Of a stretch of DNA of 11,907 nt, positions 1 to 9,215 are shown one piece after another. The notes below the pieces were generated by a model that was given only the letters and a program-made list of their open reading frames with translations, had not been told where the DNA came from and did not search any database. Numbering within the stretch: position 1 is the stretch's first letter; each line of letters starts with the position of its first letter. Made by a program: the position numbers and the translations under genes. Origin of the DNA: QHXN01 sp040509515 (GTDB taxonomy: Bacteria; Acidobacteriota; Blastocatellia; Pyrinomonadales; Pyrinomonadaceae); NCBI GenBank assembly GCA_040509515.1, contig JBEVKV010000143.1:1-11907 (forward strand), given 5' to 3'.

Positions 1-269
1 GCGGCGGGTGGGTCGTCAAGCTCGAACTGGCGGGCGTCGAGCCCGACGCGCTGGAGGTGGAAATCTCCGGCGACACGCTCCGCGTGGGCGGCGTCCGCCG
101 CGACGAGACCGTCAGCGAGACCGTCTCTTATCATCAGCTCGAAATCACATACAGCCGCTTCGAGAAGACCATACGCTTCCCCTGCCCCGTGGAGGGCGCG
201 CTCGTCGAGCGCCGCTACAAGGACGGGCTGCTCGTCCTCTACCTGCGCAGCCCCGAAGAGTGCGAGTGA
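1..269 (+). CDS. Hsp20/alpha-crystallin family small heat-shock protein (5' end cut off)
   Basis: The 3' part of a small heat-shock protein, an ATP-independent cytoplasmic chaperone that binds unfolding proteins. The reading frame (codons beginning at position 3) enters from the left edge and ends at TGA 267-269, giving about 88 residues. The alpha-crystallin domain shows its usual landmarks: VKLELAGVEPDALEVEI (strands 2-3), DTLRVGG, a YHQLE..YSRFEKTIRFP segment, and the terminal GLLVLYLRSP strand (usually written A-x-x-x-n-G-V-L in this family). The protein stops right after this strand, so the C-terminal extension with the I-x-I motif that many family members use for oligomer assembly is absent or very short. 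GTG 57 is an internal codon, not the start. It lies 54 bases upstream of lon on the same strand, which suggests a joint stress-response unit. Confidence 0.9.
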   Translation, partial: GGWVVKLELAGVEPDALEVEISGDTLRVGGVRRDETVSETVSYHQLEITYSRFEKTIRFPCPVEGALVERRYKDGLLVLYLRSPEECE

Positions 270-323
270 AAAGTTATCGCCCCGTGGACTTGCCTTCATA
301 CCCGGAGAGGACAATCATCCCTT

Positions 324-2966
<2,643 letters not shown>

Positions 2967-3000
2967 CAAACTTCACTTGCAGGAGAGGGAGCGAGCAAGG

Positions 3001-3342
3001 ATGGCGACGAGCAAAAAGACGCAGGCGAAGGCCGGCATCGCCGAGCGGCGGCGCGGGCAGCAGATGGGCGACGAGCGGAGCAAGCCCGCCAAGTCAGACG
3101 AGGCGCAGACCGAGACGCCCGCGCTCAGCGGCCGGCGCAAGTCCGCCAACAAGTTCTTCGCAGACGACTCTTCGCAGACCGTCGGGACGCGTGGCGAGAC
3201 CCCGCGCGACAACAGCCCTTCGGTTCCGGCCGCCGTCCCCACGGGCGTCAAGCAGGGCGAGTCCGGCGGCGAGGCGGAGTTCAAGGCGCGCCAGAAGGCG
3301 TCGTCGAAGGGCGCGGGCGCGGCGCGCAAGGCGAAGAAGTGA
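3001..3342 (+). CDS. Small, basic, low-complexity hypothetical protein
   Basis: A 113-residue protein that I do not recognise. It starts at ATG 3001, which is preceded by a strong ribosome binding site, AGGAGAGGGA (2981-2990), at a 10-base spacing; the open frame extends further upstream inside lon, but this start is far better supported. The composition is rich in Lys, Arg, Ala, Ser and Gly. The Lys/Arg-rich start (MATSKKTQAKAG, ERRR) and the Lys/Ala-rich end (KGAGAARKAKK) flank a polar, probably disordered middle. No signal peptide, membrane segment or cysteine is visible. It lies only 34 bases after lon, so it is probably cotranscribed. The basic ends would suit nucleic-acid or polyanion binding, but this is speculation. 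Confidence 0.75.
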   Translation: MATSKKTQAKAGIAERRRGQQMGDERSKPAKSDEAQTETPALSGRRKSANKFFADDSSQTVGTRGETPRDNSPSVPAAVPTGVKQGESGGEAEFKARQKASSKGAGAARKAKK

Positions 3343-3447
3343 CGGCAGCTTTATCGAGCACGGGGGAACCTGACCACCACCCGGCCGCGTGCGCACGCCG
3401 CGCGCGAGCCTTACTTCAACCACCCGAACAGCGGAAGGAGGAACCTC

Positions 3448-3660
3448 ATGGCAGACAAATCCGACGACAGGGAGAGAGGCTACATCGTCATCTCGACGAC
3501 GCTGGAACCCGGAGCCAAGAAGTACGAGGGCTGCAAGGTGATTCCGCACGACGCCATCTACCCGGACATCTACAAACAGGTCTTCGGCCCCGCGAGCCAG
3601 CACGACTGCGAGAAGTGGGTGAACTCGAACTGCGACAAGTCATCTAAGGCGACAAGCTAA
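3448..3660 (+). CDS. Small cysteine-containing hypothetical protein
   Basis: A 70-residue protein of unknown function. Its start is well supported by GGAAGGAGG (3433-3441), six bases before ATG 3448, one of the best ribosome binding sites in the window. The sequence looks folded rather than low-complexity: a charged start (residues 1-10), a hydrophobic strand GYIVIST (11-17), then KKYEGCKVIPHDAIYPDIYKQ, and a C-terminal segment CEKWVNSNC. Three cysteines (29, 54, 62) could bind a metal or form a disulfide, but no signal peptide is present, so a cytoplasmic site is likely. It is the last plus-strand gene, and an intrinsic terminator begins 38 bases after its stop codon. The 105 bases before it hold no clear promoter. 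Confidence 0.75.
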   Translation: MADKSDDRERGYIVISTTLEPGAKKYEGCKVIPHDAIYPDIYKQVFGPASQHDCEKWVNSNCDKSSKATS

Positions 3661-3697
3661 GCACACCGGCCGCGGCAAACGGCCGCACGGACGAACG

Positions 3698-3757
3698 AGA
3701 GCCCCGGGAAGGTGAAGCAACTCAAACCGCTTCGCCCTCCCGGGGCTCTTAAATTTT
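3698..3757 (+). terminator. Intrinsic terminator for the hsp20-lon block
   Basis: A perfect 12-bp stem, AGAGCCCCGGGA (3698-3709) with TCCCGGGGCTCT (3738-3749), continues after a one-base mismatch into a second helix (3711-3718 with 3729-3736) that closes a 10-base loop. The hairpin is followed by TAAATTTTTT. It lies just downstream of the last plus-strand gene. Confidence 0.92.
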
Positions 3758-3771
3758 TTCCGCGTCCCGAC

Positions 3772-3810
3772 AAAAAAAGAATGGGGTCGGACTCCCCCAA
3801 GCCCGACCCC
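3772..3810 (-). terminator. Intrinsic terminator for the serine hydrolase transcript
   Basis: On the minus strand an 8-bp stem, GGGGTCGG with CCGACCCC (3803-3810 and 3783-3790), is followed by ATTCTTTTTTT (from the A-run at 3772-3778). It lies about 150 bases beyond the stop of the minus-strand serine hydrolase, and back to back with the plus-strand terminator. Confidence 0.8.
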
Positions 3811-3956
3811 GATGGCCACTCGCGTGGCCTGCCCCAAAGTTTCACTCGTTCTCAGAAGGAACGCCCGTTAGGTGAGTACATAGTAGCCCCGGGCGCGCGC
3901 CTCTTGGTTGCAATCATATTGCGCTCGCGTGACGAGTTCGAGACAGGCCGTCTTTT
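3811..3956. other. Noncoding stretch between the terminator and the serine hydrolase stop
   Basis: This 146-base stretch lies in the 3' untranslated region of the minus-strand hydrolase transcript. It holds a short hairpin, GGCCAC-TCGC-GTGGCC (3814-3829), and a 5-bp palindrome GCAAT/ATTGC around 3910-3922. It also contains a possible 21-codon reading frame on the minus strand, 3852-3917 (ATG to TGA; product begins MIATKRRAPG), which lacks a clear ribosome binding site. The composition is less GC-rich than the flanking genes. I cannot identify it as a known RNA or mobile element. Confidence 0.4.
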
Positions 3957-6449
3957 TTATTTCGCCGCGGTTTTCCGCCGGAAAACCTCTTCGGGGACGG
4001 GCACGTCGAACTTGACCTCGCGGATTTTGAGCACCGTGTCGCCCATCGCCGGCGAGCTTTGGACGCGCCGAAACGGGATCATCACGCCGTCAACGTTGCG
4101 GTAGTCCGAGAAGGTCTCGCTGACGGGGAGCGTCGCCGTGTCGGTCGTCGACAGCGAGTCCTGACGGAGCAGCAGGAAGGTCTTCGCCGAGATGTACTGC
4201 GTGACCGGGCTCCCCTTCTCGGGCGTGAAGAGGACGACGTAGGCGTCCTCTTCTCCGACCTTCGCCAACTTCTTTATCTCGGCCTTCCGGAAAAGCGTCT
4301 TCCAGTTGAGCGGCGCGTAGAAATCTGAGGAGACGCGCGTCTCTTCCAGCTCCGTGCCGGTCTTCGGGTTGTAGGGCATGAAGCTGCCCTCGCCGCCGCC
4401 CTCGGCGCCGTCGAAGTATTCGCGGAACGAGCCGATCTTCTTCCCGAGCGCCGTGAGCTGCAACTCCTGCCCGTAGGCGTTCGGCGCGCGCGCGTAGATG
4501 ACGGCGTCGCCGCTCACGCCCTGATGCAGAAGGTCTATGTCGGCCGTGACGCGCATCGTCTTGTGCTTGCGCAGCGCGGCCTCGCCGCCGACGGCCTCGA
4601 CGGCCTTCCGCATCAGCTCGTCGATGGTGACGGGCGACTTGAACTCGACGGCGCGATCCCAGAAGCTCTCCGCGCCAGGCTGCTTGAGCGTCAGCCCCGC
4701 CACTTTACCGGCCGCGTCGCGGCGGACGAGGATGCTGTAAGCGTCGGGCAAGTTCGTCGCGCCGAGCACGTCCTTCTCGCGCTCGACGAGCGGGTAAGGG
4801 TTCTGCCCCGGGACGACGAGCGTCACCTTGCCGTCCCTGATTTCGACTGTCACCGGGGGGCGGCCCATCTGCTGCGGCTCGTAGGTTCCGACGACCTCCT
4901 TGAGCGGGCCGGCGTACTCGGCCGACGCGCCCGACGCGCCGGCGGTCGTCGCGTCCGCCGGCTTCACCTTCGGCAGCGTGTAGTTGCCCTGCGGCTGTTC
5001 GAGATAGATTTCCGTCTCCCGCGGGTCGTCCTTCGACGGGCGGAAGGTCGCGAAGAAGCCGTCCATCCCCGCGAGCCGATAGCGGCGGCCGCCGACCGGC
5101 TCAAGCGTGTAGGTCGGCTGCCCCGGCACGGCCATCATCAGCTTGCCCTCCTTGACCGAGACCGAGACGTCGAAGCCGGCCGCCTCGAAGCGGTAGTCGC
5201 CGACCTCGTTCTCGATCTTCGACGCGGGGTCGGTCGCGGCCGCCACGGCCGCCGCGGCCGCCGGGGCCTGCTTCGGCGTCTCGGGGTCGCCGACGAGGTG
5301 CGTCCAGACCGTGTTCATCGCGGAGGCCGGGAGCGGCGAGGCCGAGACGTTCGTCAGCATCACGAAGCCGAGCCGCTGGTCGGGCATCAGCGCCACCTGC
5401 GCGTTGAAGCCGTCGATGTTGCCGCCGTGCTCGACGACCTTGTGCCCCTTCCAGTCGCGCAGGAACCAGCCGAGGCCGTAGCTGACCGTCCCCTGAACCA
5501 CGGTCTGCGGTTTGACCAGCTCCTCGAAGCCCTTCTCGGAGACGAGCCGCTTGCCCTCGAAGACGCCGCCGCCGAGCATCAGGCGTAGCCACTGCGCCAT
5601 GTCGCGCGCGTTGGAGTTGATGGCCCCGGCGGGCGCGATGGCCGGCAGGTCGCGCGTGGGCACGCGCCGCGTCTCCTTCGTCCCTTCTTCGTAGACGTAG
5701 CCGAAGGAGTAGTCGCGCGCCTTCTGCATCTCCGAGACGGAGGTGTTCGACGACTTCATCCCGAGCGGCTTGAAGATGCGCTCGGCGATGAGGCTCTCCC
5801 ACGTCGAGCCCTCGACGCGGCCGACCACCTCGCCGGCCGCCGCGTACATCACGTTCTGATACTGGAACTTCTCGCGCAGCTTCGCCGTCGGCTTCGCGTT
5901 GGCGGCGACGCGGATGATCTCTTCGCGGTTGAGCGTGCCCGAGACCCAGGCGAGGTCGGTGCGGTTCAGACCCGAGCTGTGCGCGAGCAAATCGCGCAGC
6001 GTGATTTTGGCGTCCGCCTCGGGGTCTTGCAGCTTGAAGTATGGCAGGAACTTCTTCGGCGGGTCGTCGAGCGAGAGCTTGCCGGCGTCGGCGGCCATCG
6101 CGACGAGCATCGCCGTGAAGGCTTTGGACGACGAGCCGATGGCGAAGAGCGTGTCGGGCGTGACCGGAACCTTGCGCTCGAAGTCCTTGTGGCCGAGCCC
6201 CTTCATGTAGATGACGCGGTCGTCCTTGACGATGACGAGCGACAGGCCCGGGATGCCGAGCTTCTGCCGCTGCTCCTCGACGGCCTTCTCGACGGCCGCG
6301 AGCCGCGCCGCGAGGTCGGCCGTCGCGGCGGCCGCCGCCTGCGGCTTCGCGGCCTCCTGCGCGGCGGCGCGTCCGGCCGGCGCGACGACGGAAGAGAACA
6401 CGAGCGCGGCGGCCAGCGCGAAGTTGAGTGGGCGTCTGCGGTAGTGCAT
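3957..6449 (-). CDS. Exported serine hydrolase, class C beta-lactamase/PBP family, with LolA-like C-terminal domain
   Basis: An 830-residue protein with an N-terminal signal peptide (MHYRRRP, then a hydrophobic run to about residue 30, probable cut near AAA-QE). Residues 45-390 form a beta-lactamase-like (PF00144) domain with all three active-site motifs: S106-S-S-K109, Y197-Q-N199 and H341-G-G343. Two similar DUF3471-like beta modules follow (about 413-492 and 516-602; shared pattern VG-Y...V-V--GK---VPGQ-PY). The last 220 residues (TIDELMRKAVEAVGG to the end) look like the LolA/lipoprotein-sorting fold seen in many acidobacterial exported proteins. The family includes esterases, D-aminopeptidases and PBP4-like peptidases, so the substrate cannot be named and antibiotic resistance should not be assumed. 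The start has AGGAGA (6458-6463) upstream. It sits 106 bases after the esterase gene on the same strand. Confidence 0.9.
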   Translation of the reverse strand: MHYRRRPLNFALAAALVFSSVVAPAGRAAAQEAAKPQAAAAATADLAARLAAVEKAVEEQRQKLGIPGLSLVIVKDDRVIYMKGLGHKDFERKVPVTPDTLFAIGSSSKAFTAMLVAMAADAGKLSLDDPPKKFLPYFKLQDPEADAKITLRDLLAHSSGLNRTDLAWVSGTLNREEIIRVAANAKPTAKLREKFQYQNVMYAAAGEVVGRVEGSTWESLIAERIFKPLGMKSSNTSVSEMQKARDYSFGYVYEEGTKETRRVPTRDLPAIAPAGAINSNARDMAQWLRLMLGGGVFEGKRLVSEKGFEELVKPQTVVQGTVSYGLGWFLRDWKGHKVVEHGGNIDGFNAQVALMPDQRLGFVMLTNVSASPLPASAMNTVWTHLVGDPETPKQAPAAAAAVAAATDPASKIENEVGDYRFEAAGFDVSVSVKEGKLMMAVPGQPTYTLEPVGGRRYRLAGMDGFFATFRPSKDDPRETEIYLEQPQGNYTLPKVKPADATTAGASGASAEYAGPLKEVVGTYEPQQMGRPPVTVEIRDGKVTLVVPGQNPYPLVEREKDVLGATNLPDAYSILVRRDAAGKVAGLTLKQPGAESFWDRAVEFKSPVTIDELMRKAVEAVGGEAALRKHKTMRVTADIDLLHQGVSGDAVIYARAPNAYGQELQLTALGKKIGSFREYFDGAEGGGEGSFMPYNPKTGTELEETRVSSDFYAPLNWKTLFRKAEIKKLAKVGEEDAYVVLFTPEKGSPVTQYISAKTFLLLRQDSLSTTDTATLPVSETFSDYRNVDGVMIPFRRVQSSPAMGDTVLKIREVKFDVPVPEEVFRRKTAAK

Positions 6450-6555
6450 GTTCTGTTTCTCCTGCCTGTTAATAAGGAACCCCGGACGGGGCGCGGAAAT
6501 TAAGGATTCGAGATTTCAAGTCGAACTTTCAAAATCGGGTCGCGCGCGTCGGGCT

Positions 6556-7884
6556 TCAGGGGCCTTGAGCCGACCTGACCCGTTCGGCCTCGCGCTCAAG
6601 CTCGTCGGCCTCGCGTCGGAGCTTCTCCGCCCGGGCGACGGCCGCGTTCATCTTCATGACGCGCGCGTCGGGCGGCTCGTCGCCGAGGAGCAGTTGCGCG
6701 CGCTCGCGCAAGGCTTCGAGCGCCTCGGCGCGGCGGGCGTCGGCGCGCGCGACGATGGAGAAGTATTGCGCGTAGTTGCCGGGCAGCTTCCGCCCGCCGG
6801 CCGCTTCGGCCTTCTGCGCGGAGGCACGATAGTCGGCCGCCGAAGCTTCGAGGAGTTGGAGTTGCTCGCGCGCGATTGAAGGGATCGCCGACGCCTCCTT
6901 CGCGCGTTCTTTCGAGCGCAGCTCCTCCTCCTTCGCGTAGAAGCGCCGCACGGACTCGTCCGCCTTCAGCCTGAGCGCGTTGATCTCTTTGGCGACGGCG
7001 TTGAAGTCGTCGACGCTCGTATCTACGACGACGACGCCCGCGTCGCCACCACTCGCCCCGCTGACTACGCCTCCGACGCTCGCGCCGCCGCCGTTGTCGC
7101 CGCCACCGCCGCCGCCGCCGCCGGCACTGGCGTAGACTTTATACTTCGGGTCTTCGCCCAGCTCGTGGCGCTTGAGGAAGGCCCACGCATCGCGGTTAAA
7201 CTCGGCCGCGCGGTCGTAGTACCAGTGGTCGTGACCCTTGACGACGGTCACCTCGATGTCGAAGCCGCGCCCTTTGAGCGCCGCCTCGGTCGCCCTGACG
7301 GAGTTGACGGGGAAGAAGGCGTCCCGGTCGCCGACGATGATGGCGAGCGGCACCTTGCGCGTCGCCAAGTCGATGACGGAGAACTCGCCCTCGCTGCGCC
7401 AAGAGCCCGCGTGGACGGCCGCCGCGGCGAAGTACTCTGACTCAAGCATCGAGAGGTTGAGCGCGAAGACCGCGCCCGCCGAGTGGCCGAAGAGGTAGAC
7501 GCGCCTCGGGTTGATGTCGAACCGGCGGCGGAGCGATTCGACGAGGTCGCGTATGAAGTCCGGCCCGTCCTCCGGCTCGCGCCAGCCGCGCGACTCGACC
7601 GCGTCCGGCCCGGCGATGACGAAGCCCTCCCGCTCGGCAAGCTCCTTCCACTTCTCGACCAGCGGCAGCCCGTTGCGCCCAGACCCGTGGAGCATCACGA
7701 CGAGCGCCGCCGCGGGCTTCAGAGACGGCGGCGCGTACAGGTAGAAAGCGCGCTTCCGCCCGCCCGATTCGAGCGTCTCCTTCGAGACCTTGCCGGCGGC
7801 GCTCGCCGTCGCGGGCGCGAGCGCGAGCACGAGCAGCAACAGCGGCAGAGAGCGCGGGACGCGGGCGCGACTTTCAAAGCTCAT
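6556..7884 (-). CDS. Exported alpha/beta-hydrolase (esterase/PHB-depolymerase-like) with helical C-terminal domain
   Basis: A 442-residue protein with a signal peptide (hydrophobic run 13-23, probable cut after ASAA near residue 30). Residues 32-245 form an alpha/beta-hydrolase of the LpqC/PHB-depolymerase type: oxyanion-hole segment MLHGSGRNG (64-72), nucleophile elbow G133-H-S135-A-G, acid residue in VGDRD (D188 most likely) and a base histidine in KGHDHWYY (H218 or H220). A Gly-rich linker (about 253-285) then joins an unusual 150-residue, Ala/Arg/Glu-rich helical region with heptad-like character. The substrate is unknown; short-chain or aromatic esters are typical of the family. The ribosome binding site AGGAG (7892-7896) overlaps the end of the upstream gene, and only four bases separate the two genes, so translation is probably coupled. 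Confidence 0.87.
   Translation of the reverse strand: MSFESRARVPRSLPLLLLVLALAPATASAAGKVSKETLESGGRKRAFYLYAPPSLKPAAALVVMLHGSGRNGLPLVEKWKELAEREGFVIAGPDAVESRGWREPEDGPDFIRDLVESLRRRFDINPRRVYLFGHSAGAVFALNLSMLESEYFAAAAVHAGSWRSEGEFSVIDLATRKVPLAIIVGDRDAFFPVNSVRATEAALKGRGFDIEVTVVKGHDHWYYDRAAEFNRDAWAFLKRHELGEDPKYKVYASAGGGGGGGGDNGGGASVGGVVSGASGGDAGVVVVDTSVDDFNAVAKEINALRLKADESVRRFYAKEEELRSKERAKEASAIPSIAREQLQLLEASAADYRASAQKAEAAGGRKLPGNYAQYFSIVARADARRAEALEALRERAQLLLGDEPPDARVMKMNAAVARAEKLRREADELEREAERVRSAQGP
7084..7124 (-). repeat. GCC/GGC triplet repeat encoding the polyglycine linker
   Basis: A near-perfect GCC triplet run (plus strand) within the esterase gene, interrupted by GTTGTC and ACC. On the minus strand it encodes the eight consecutive glycines and the DNGGG that separate the hydrolase from the helical tail. 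Such a run is prone to length change by slippage in steps that keep the frame. Confidence 0.8.
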
Positions 7885-7888
7885 CGTG

Positions 7889-8566
7889 CTACTCCTGCGC
7901 GGGGTTGATCTTGTCTATCTCTTTCTCGATGAGCGGGAGCAGGCGCATGCGGAGACGGGCGACGAGCGCGTCGGCCTGCCGCACGTCCTCTTCGAGCCGC
8001 GCGCGGCTCTGCGAGGTCTGGTTGAGCAGGCTCTCGACGCCGCGCCGTTCGTTGTCGAGGACGCGCCGCCGCGTGTCGCGCATCTCGGTCGTGCGCGTCG
8101 TGCCGACCGAGCCGACGATCAGCGAGCGGTCGATGCTGTCGGGGCGCATGTCTTCGTCGATCTGCATCATGCGCGTCCTGAAGGCGGTCTCCTTCTCGGT
8201 CAACTCGATGAGCTGTTTGCGCAAGGTCTCCGCGCGCTGCTCGGTGCGGCTCAGCAGGTCGAGGTTCTGCGAGATGCGCTTCTGCCTCTCGTCGGCCCCC
8301 TCGCCGGGCCGGGCGGCGGCTTCCGGCCCGAACATCTTCTCGCTGATGTCGCGCAGGCGCGTGTTCAGATTTTGCAGCGACTTGCGCAGGAGGCTGATCT
8401 CGTTCGCCACCGGGTCGGCGAGCGGCGCGGCGCCGGCCGGCTGCTCCTGCGTCTGCGCGGCCGCGCCCGCCGTGCGGCGCTCGCCCGTCTGTGCGGACGC
8501 GTCGGCGGCGCAGAGAAGCGCCACGGCACAGATTGCGCCGCGGAAGAGGCTTGCACGCTTGTTCAT
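7889..8566 (-). CDS. Exported coiled-coil protein of unknown function
   Basis: A 225-residue protein. The start was chosen at ATG 8564-8566 because a clear signal peptide follows it (MNKR, then hydrophobic AICAVALLCAADASA, probable cut ASA-QT near residue 25) and AGGA (8575-8578) lies eight bases upstream; a longer frame opening at GTG 8611 would hide the signal peptide. The mature protein has a Gln/Ala/Pro-rich spacer (26-50), then long amphipathic helices: NEISLLRKSLQNLNTRLRDI (about 54-73), LDLLSRTEQRAETLRKQLIELTEKE-type heptads, and a final helix ending KEIDKINPAQE. It is probably a periplasmic coiled coil. No catalytic motif is visible. It is the first gene of a two-gene unit with the esterase, and its position suggests a partner or scaffold for that enzyme. 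Confidence 0.8.
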   Translation of the reverse strand: MNKRASLFRGAICAVALLCAADASAQTGERRTAGAAAQTQEQPAGAAPLADPVANEISLLRKSLQNLNTRLRDISEKMFGPEAAARPGEGADERQKRISQNLDLLSRTEQRAETLRKQLIELTEKETAFRTRMMQIDEDMRPDSIDRSLIVGSVGTTRTTEMRDTRRRVLDNERRGVESLLNQTSQSRARLEEDVRQADALVARLRMRLLPLIEKEIDKINPAQE

Positions 8567-8614
8567 CGGTGGAGTCCTTTTGCCTGAGAGTTCCGGGACG
8601 GGAAATATCACGCC

Positions 8615-8656
8615 GCGCCCCGCGGGAAGTTCGCTTATTATCCCCGCGCGGGGCGC
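8615..8656. repeat. Inverted repeat around the coiled-coil/esterase promoter
   Basis: A perfect 10-bp inverted repeat, GCGCCCCGCG (8615-8624) and CGCGGGGCGC (8647-8656), with a 22-base centre that holds the predicted -10 element. The right arm lies in the -10/-35 spacer. It may be an operator or a structured leader; no regulator can be named. Confidence 0.55.
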
Positions 8657-8664
8657 AGGCTCAA
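8635..8664 (-). promoter_or_regulatory. Probable sigma-70-type promoter for the coiled-coil/esterase unit
   Basis: On the minus strand TTGAGC (8659-8664) is followed by GATAAT (8637-8642, spacing 16) or the overlapping TAATAA (8635-8640, spacing 18), in a sequence otherwise almost pure G+C. It lies about 70 bases upstream of the chosen ATG at 8566. Confidence 0.5.
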
Positions 8665-8720
8665 AGCTTTCTCAGAGCTTTTTCGGAAGGCGGGCGGGGA
8701 GAAGCCCGGGCGGAGACTTT

Positions 8721-9149
8721 CTAACGCCTCCGCCCCGGACGGCGTCGGCCCTTTTGCGGGTTGGCGGGCGCGCGGCCGGCGCGTTCCTCTTCGGGGGCGG
8801 CCTCCGGCGCGGCGCGCTCGGGCGGCGGGTTGTAGCTGACGCGCTCGAAAATCTTGAGCGAGTCGATGACCCTCACGGACTCGATGTCGTCGTCGAACTT
8901 GAACTGTCTGAGGTCGGCGACCTCGTCGTTGGGGCCGAAGGTGACGAGTTCGTCCTGAAAGTCTCGGCGGCGGAAGGCCATGACGAAGGCGTTGGGGCCG
9001 ACGCGGAGGCTGCCGATGTCGTCGCCCCAACGTCCTTCGGCCAGCGCGAGCGTCGGGTACTCGGCCGGCCCGCGGATGCGCAGCGTCTCGCCGCGGAAGT
9101 CCGCGTCGCGCCAGACGTCGATGTAGCAGTCGCCCGTCCTGTCCGCCAT
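8721..9149 (-). CDS. Beta/gamma-crystallin-like protein with basic C-terminal tail
   Basis: A 142-residue protein without a signal peptide. Residues 7-95 show two Greek-key motifs typical of the beta/gamma-crystallin fold. The first runs from YIDVWRDADFRGETL to WGDDIGSLRVG (9-51); the second runs from AFVMAFRRRDFQDELVTFGP to FDDDIESVRV (54-94). Each ends with a D-D-x-x-S segment (43-47 and 87-91), resembling the microbial calcium motif (N/D)-(N/D)-x-x-(S/T)-S but lacking the final serine, so calcium binding is possible rather than shown. Residues from about 108 form a disordered Pro/Glu/Ala tail ending in the basic GRRRPGRRR. The start at ATG 9147-9149 has only a weak upstream purine run. It lies 66 bases after the AP2-domain gene, with no terminator between them. 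Confidence 0.75.
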   Translation of the reverse strand: MADRTGDCYIDVWRDADFRGETLRIRGPAEYPTLALAEGRWGDDIGSLRVGPNAFVMAFRRRDFQDELVTFGPNDEVADLRQFKFDDDIESVRVIDSLKIFERVSYNPPPERAAPEAAPEEERAGRAPANPQKGRRRPGRRR

Positions 9150-9215
9150 GTCCGGGTCGTCTTCAGGCTTTCGGCCGCGCGCCTCAGTCGTCGGCCGGGT
9201 CGTACTCCTCAGAGG

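Noticed and set aside
3957..6449. Annotation of the serine hydrolase as an antibiotic-resistance beta-lactamase
   Set aside because: The SxxK/YxN/HxG motifs are shared by esterases and peptidases, and the large extra domains make a resistance role unsupported.
6514..6532. Direct repeat TTGAAA (minus strand), 13 bases apart, upstream of the serine hydrolase
   Set aside because: It resembles -35 elements, but no acceptable -10 lies 16-18 bases downstream of either copy, so I do not call a promoter.
8663..8685. Plus-strand hairpin AAAGCT/AGCTTT followed by Ts
   Set aside because: The stem is only 6 bp and AT-rich, and no plus-strand gene ends nearby.
8706..8738. Hairpin GGGCGGAG/CTCCGCCC around the stop codon of the crystallin-like gene
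   Set aside because: No T-run follows on the minus strand and the stem overlaps coding sequence, so it is not convincing as a terminator.
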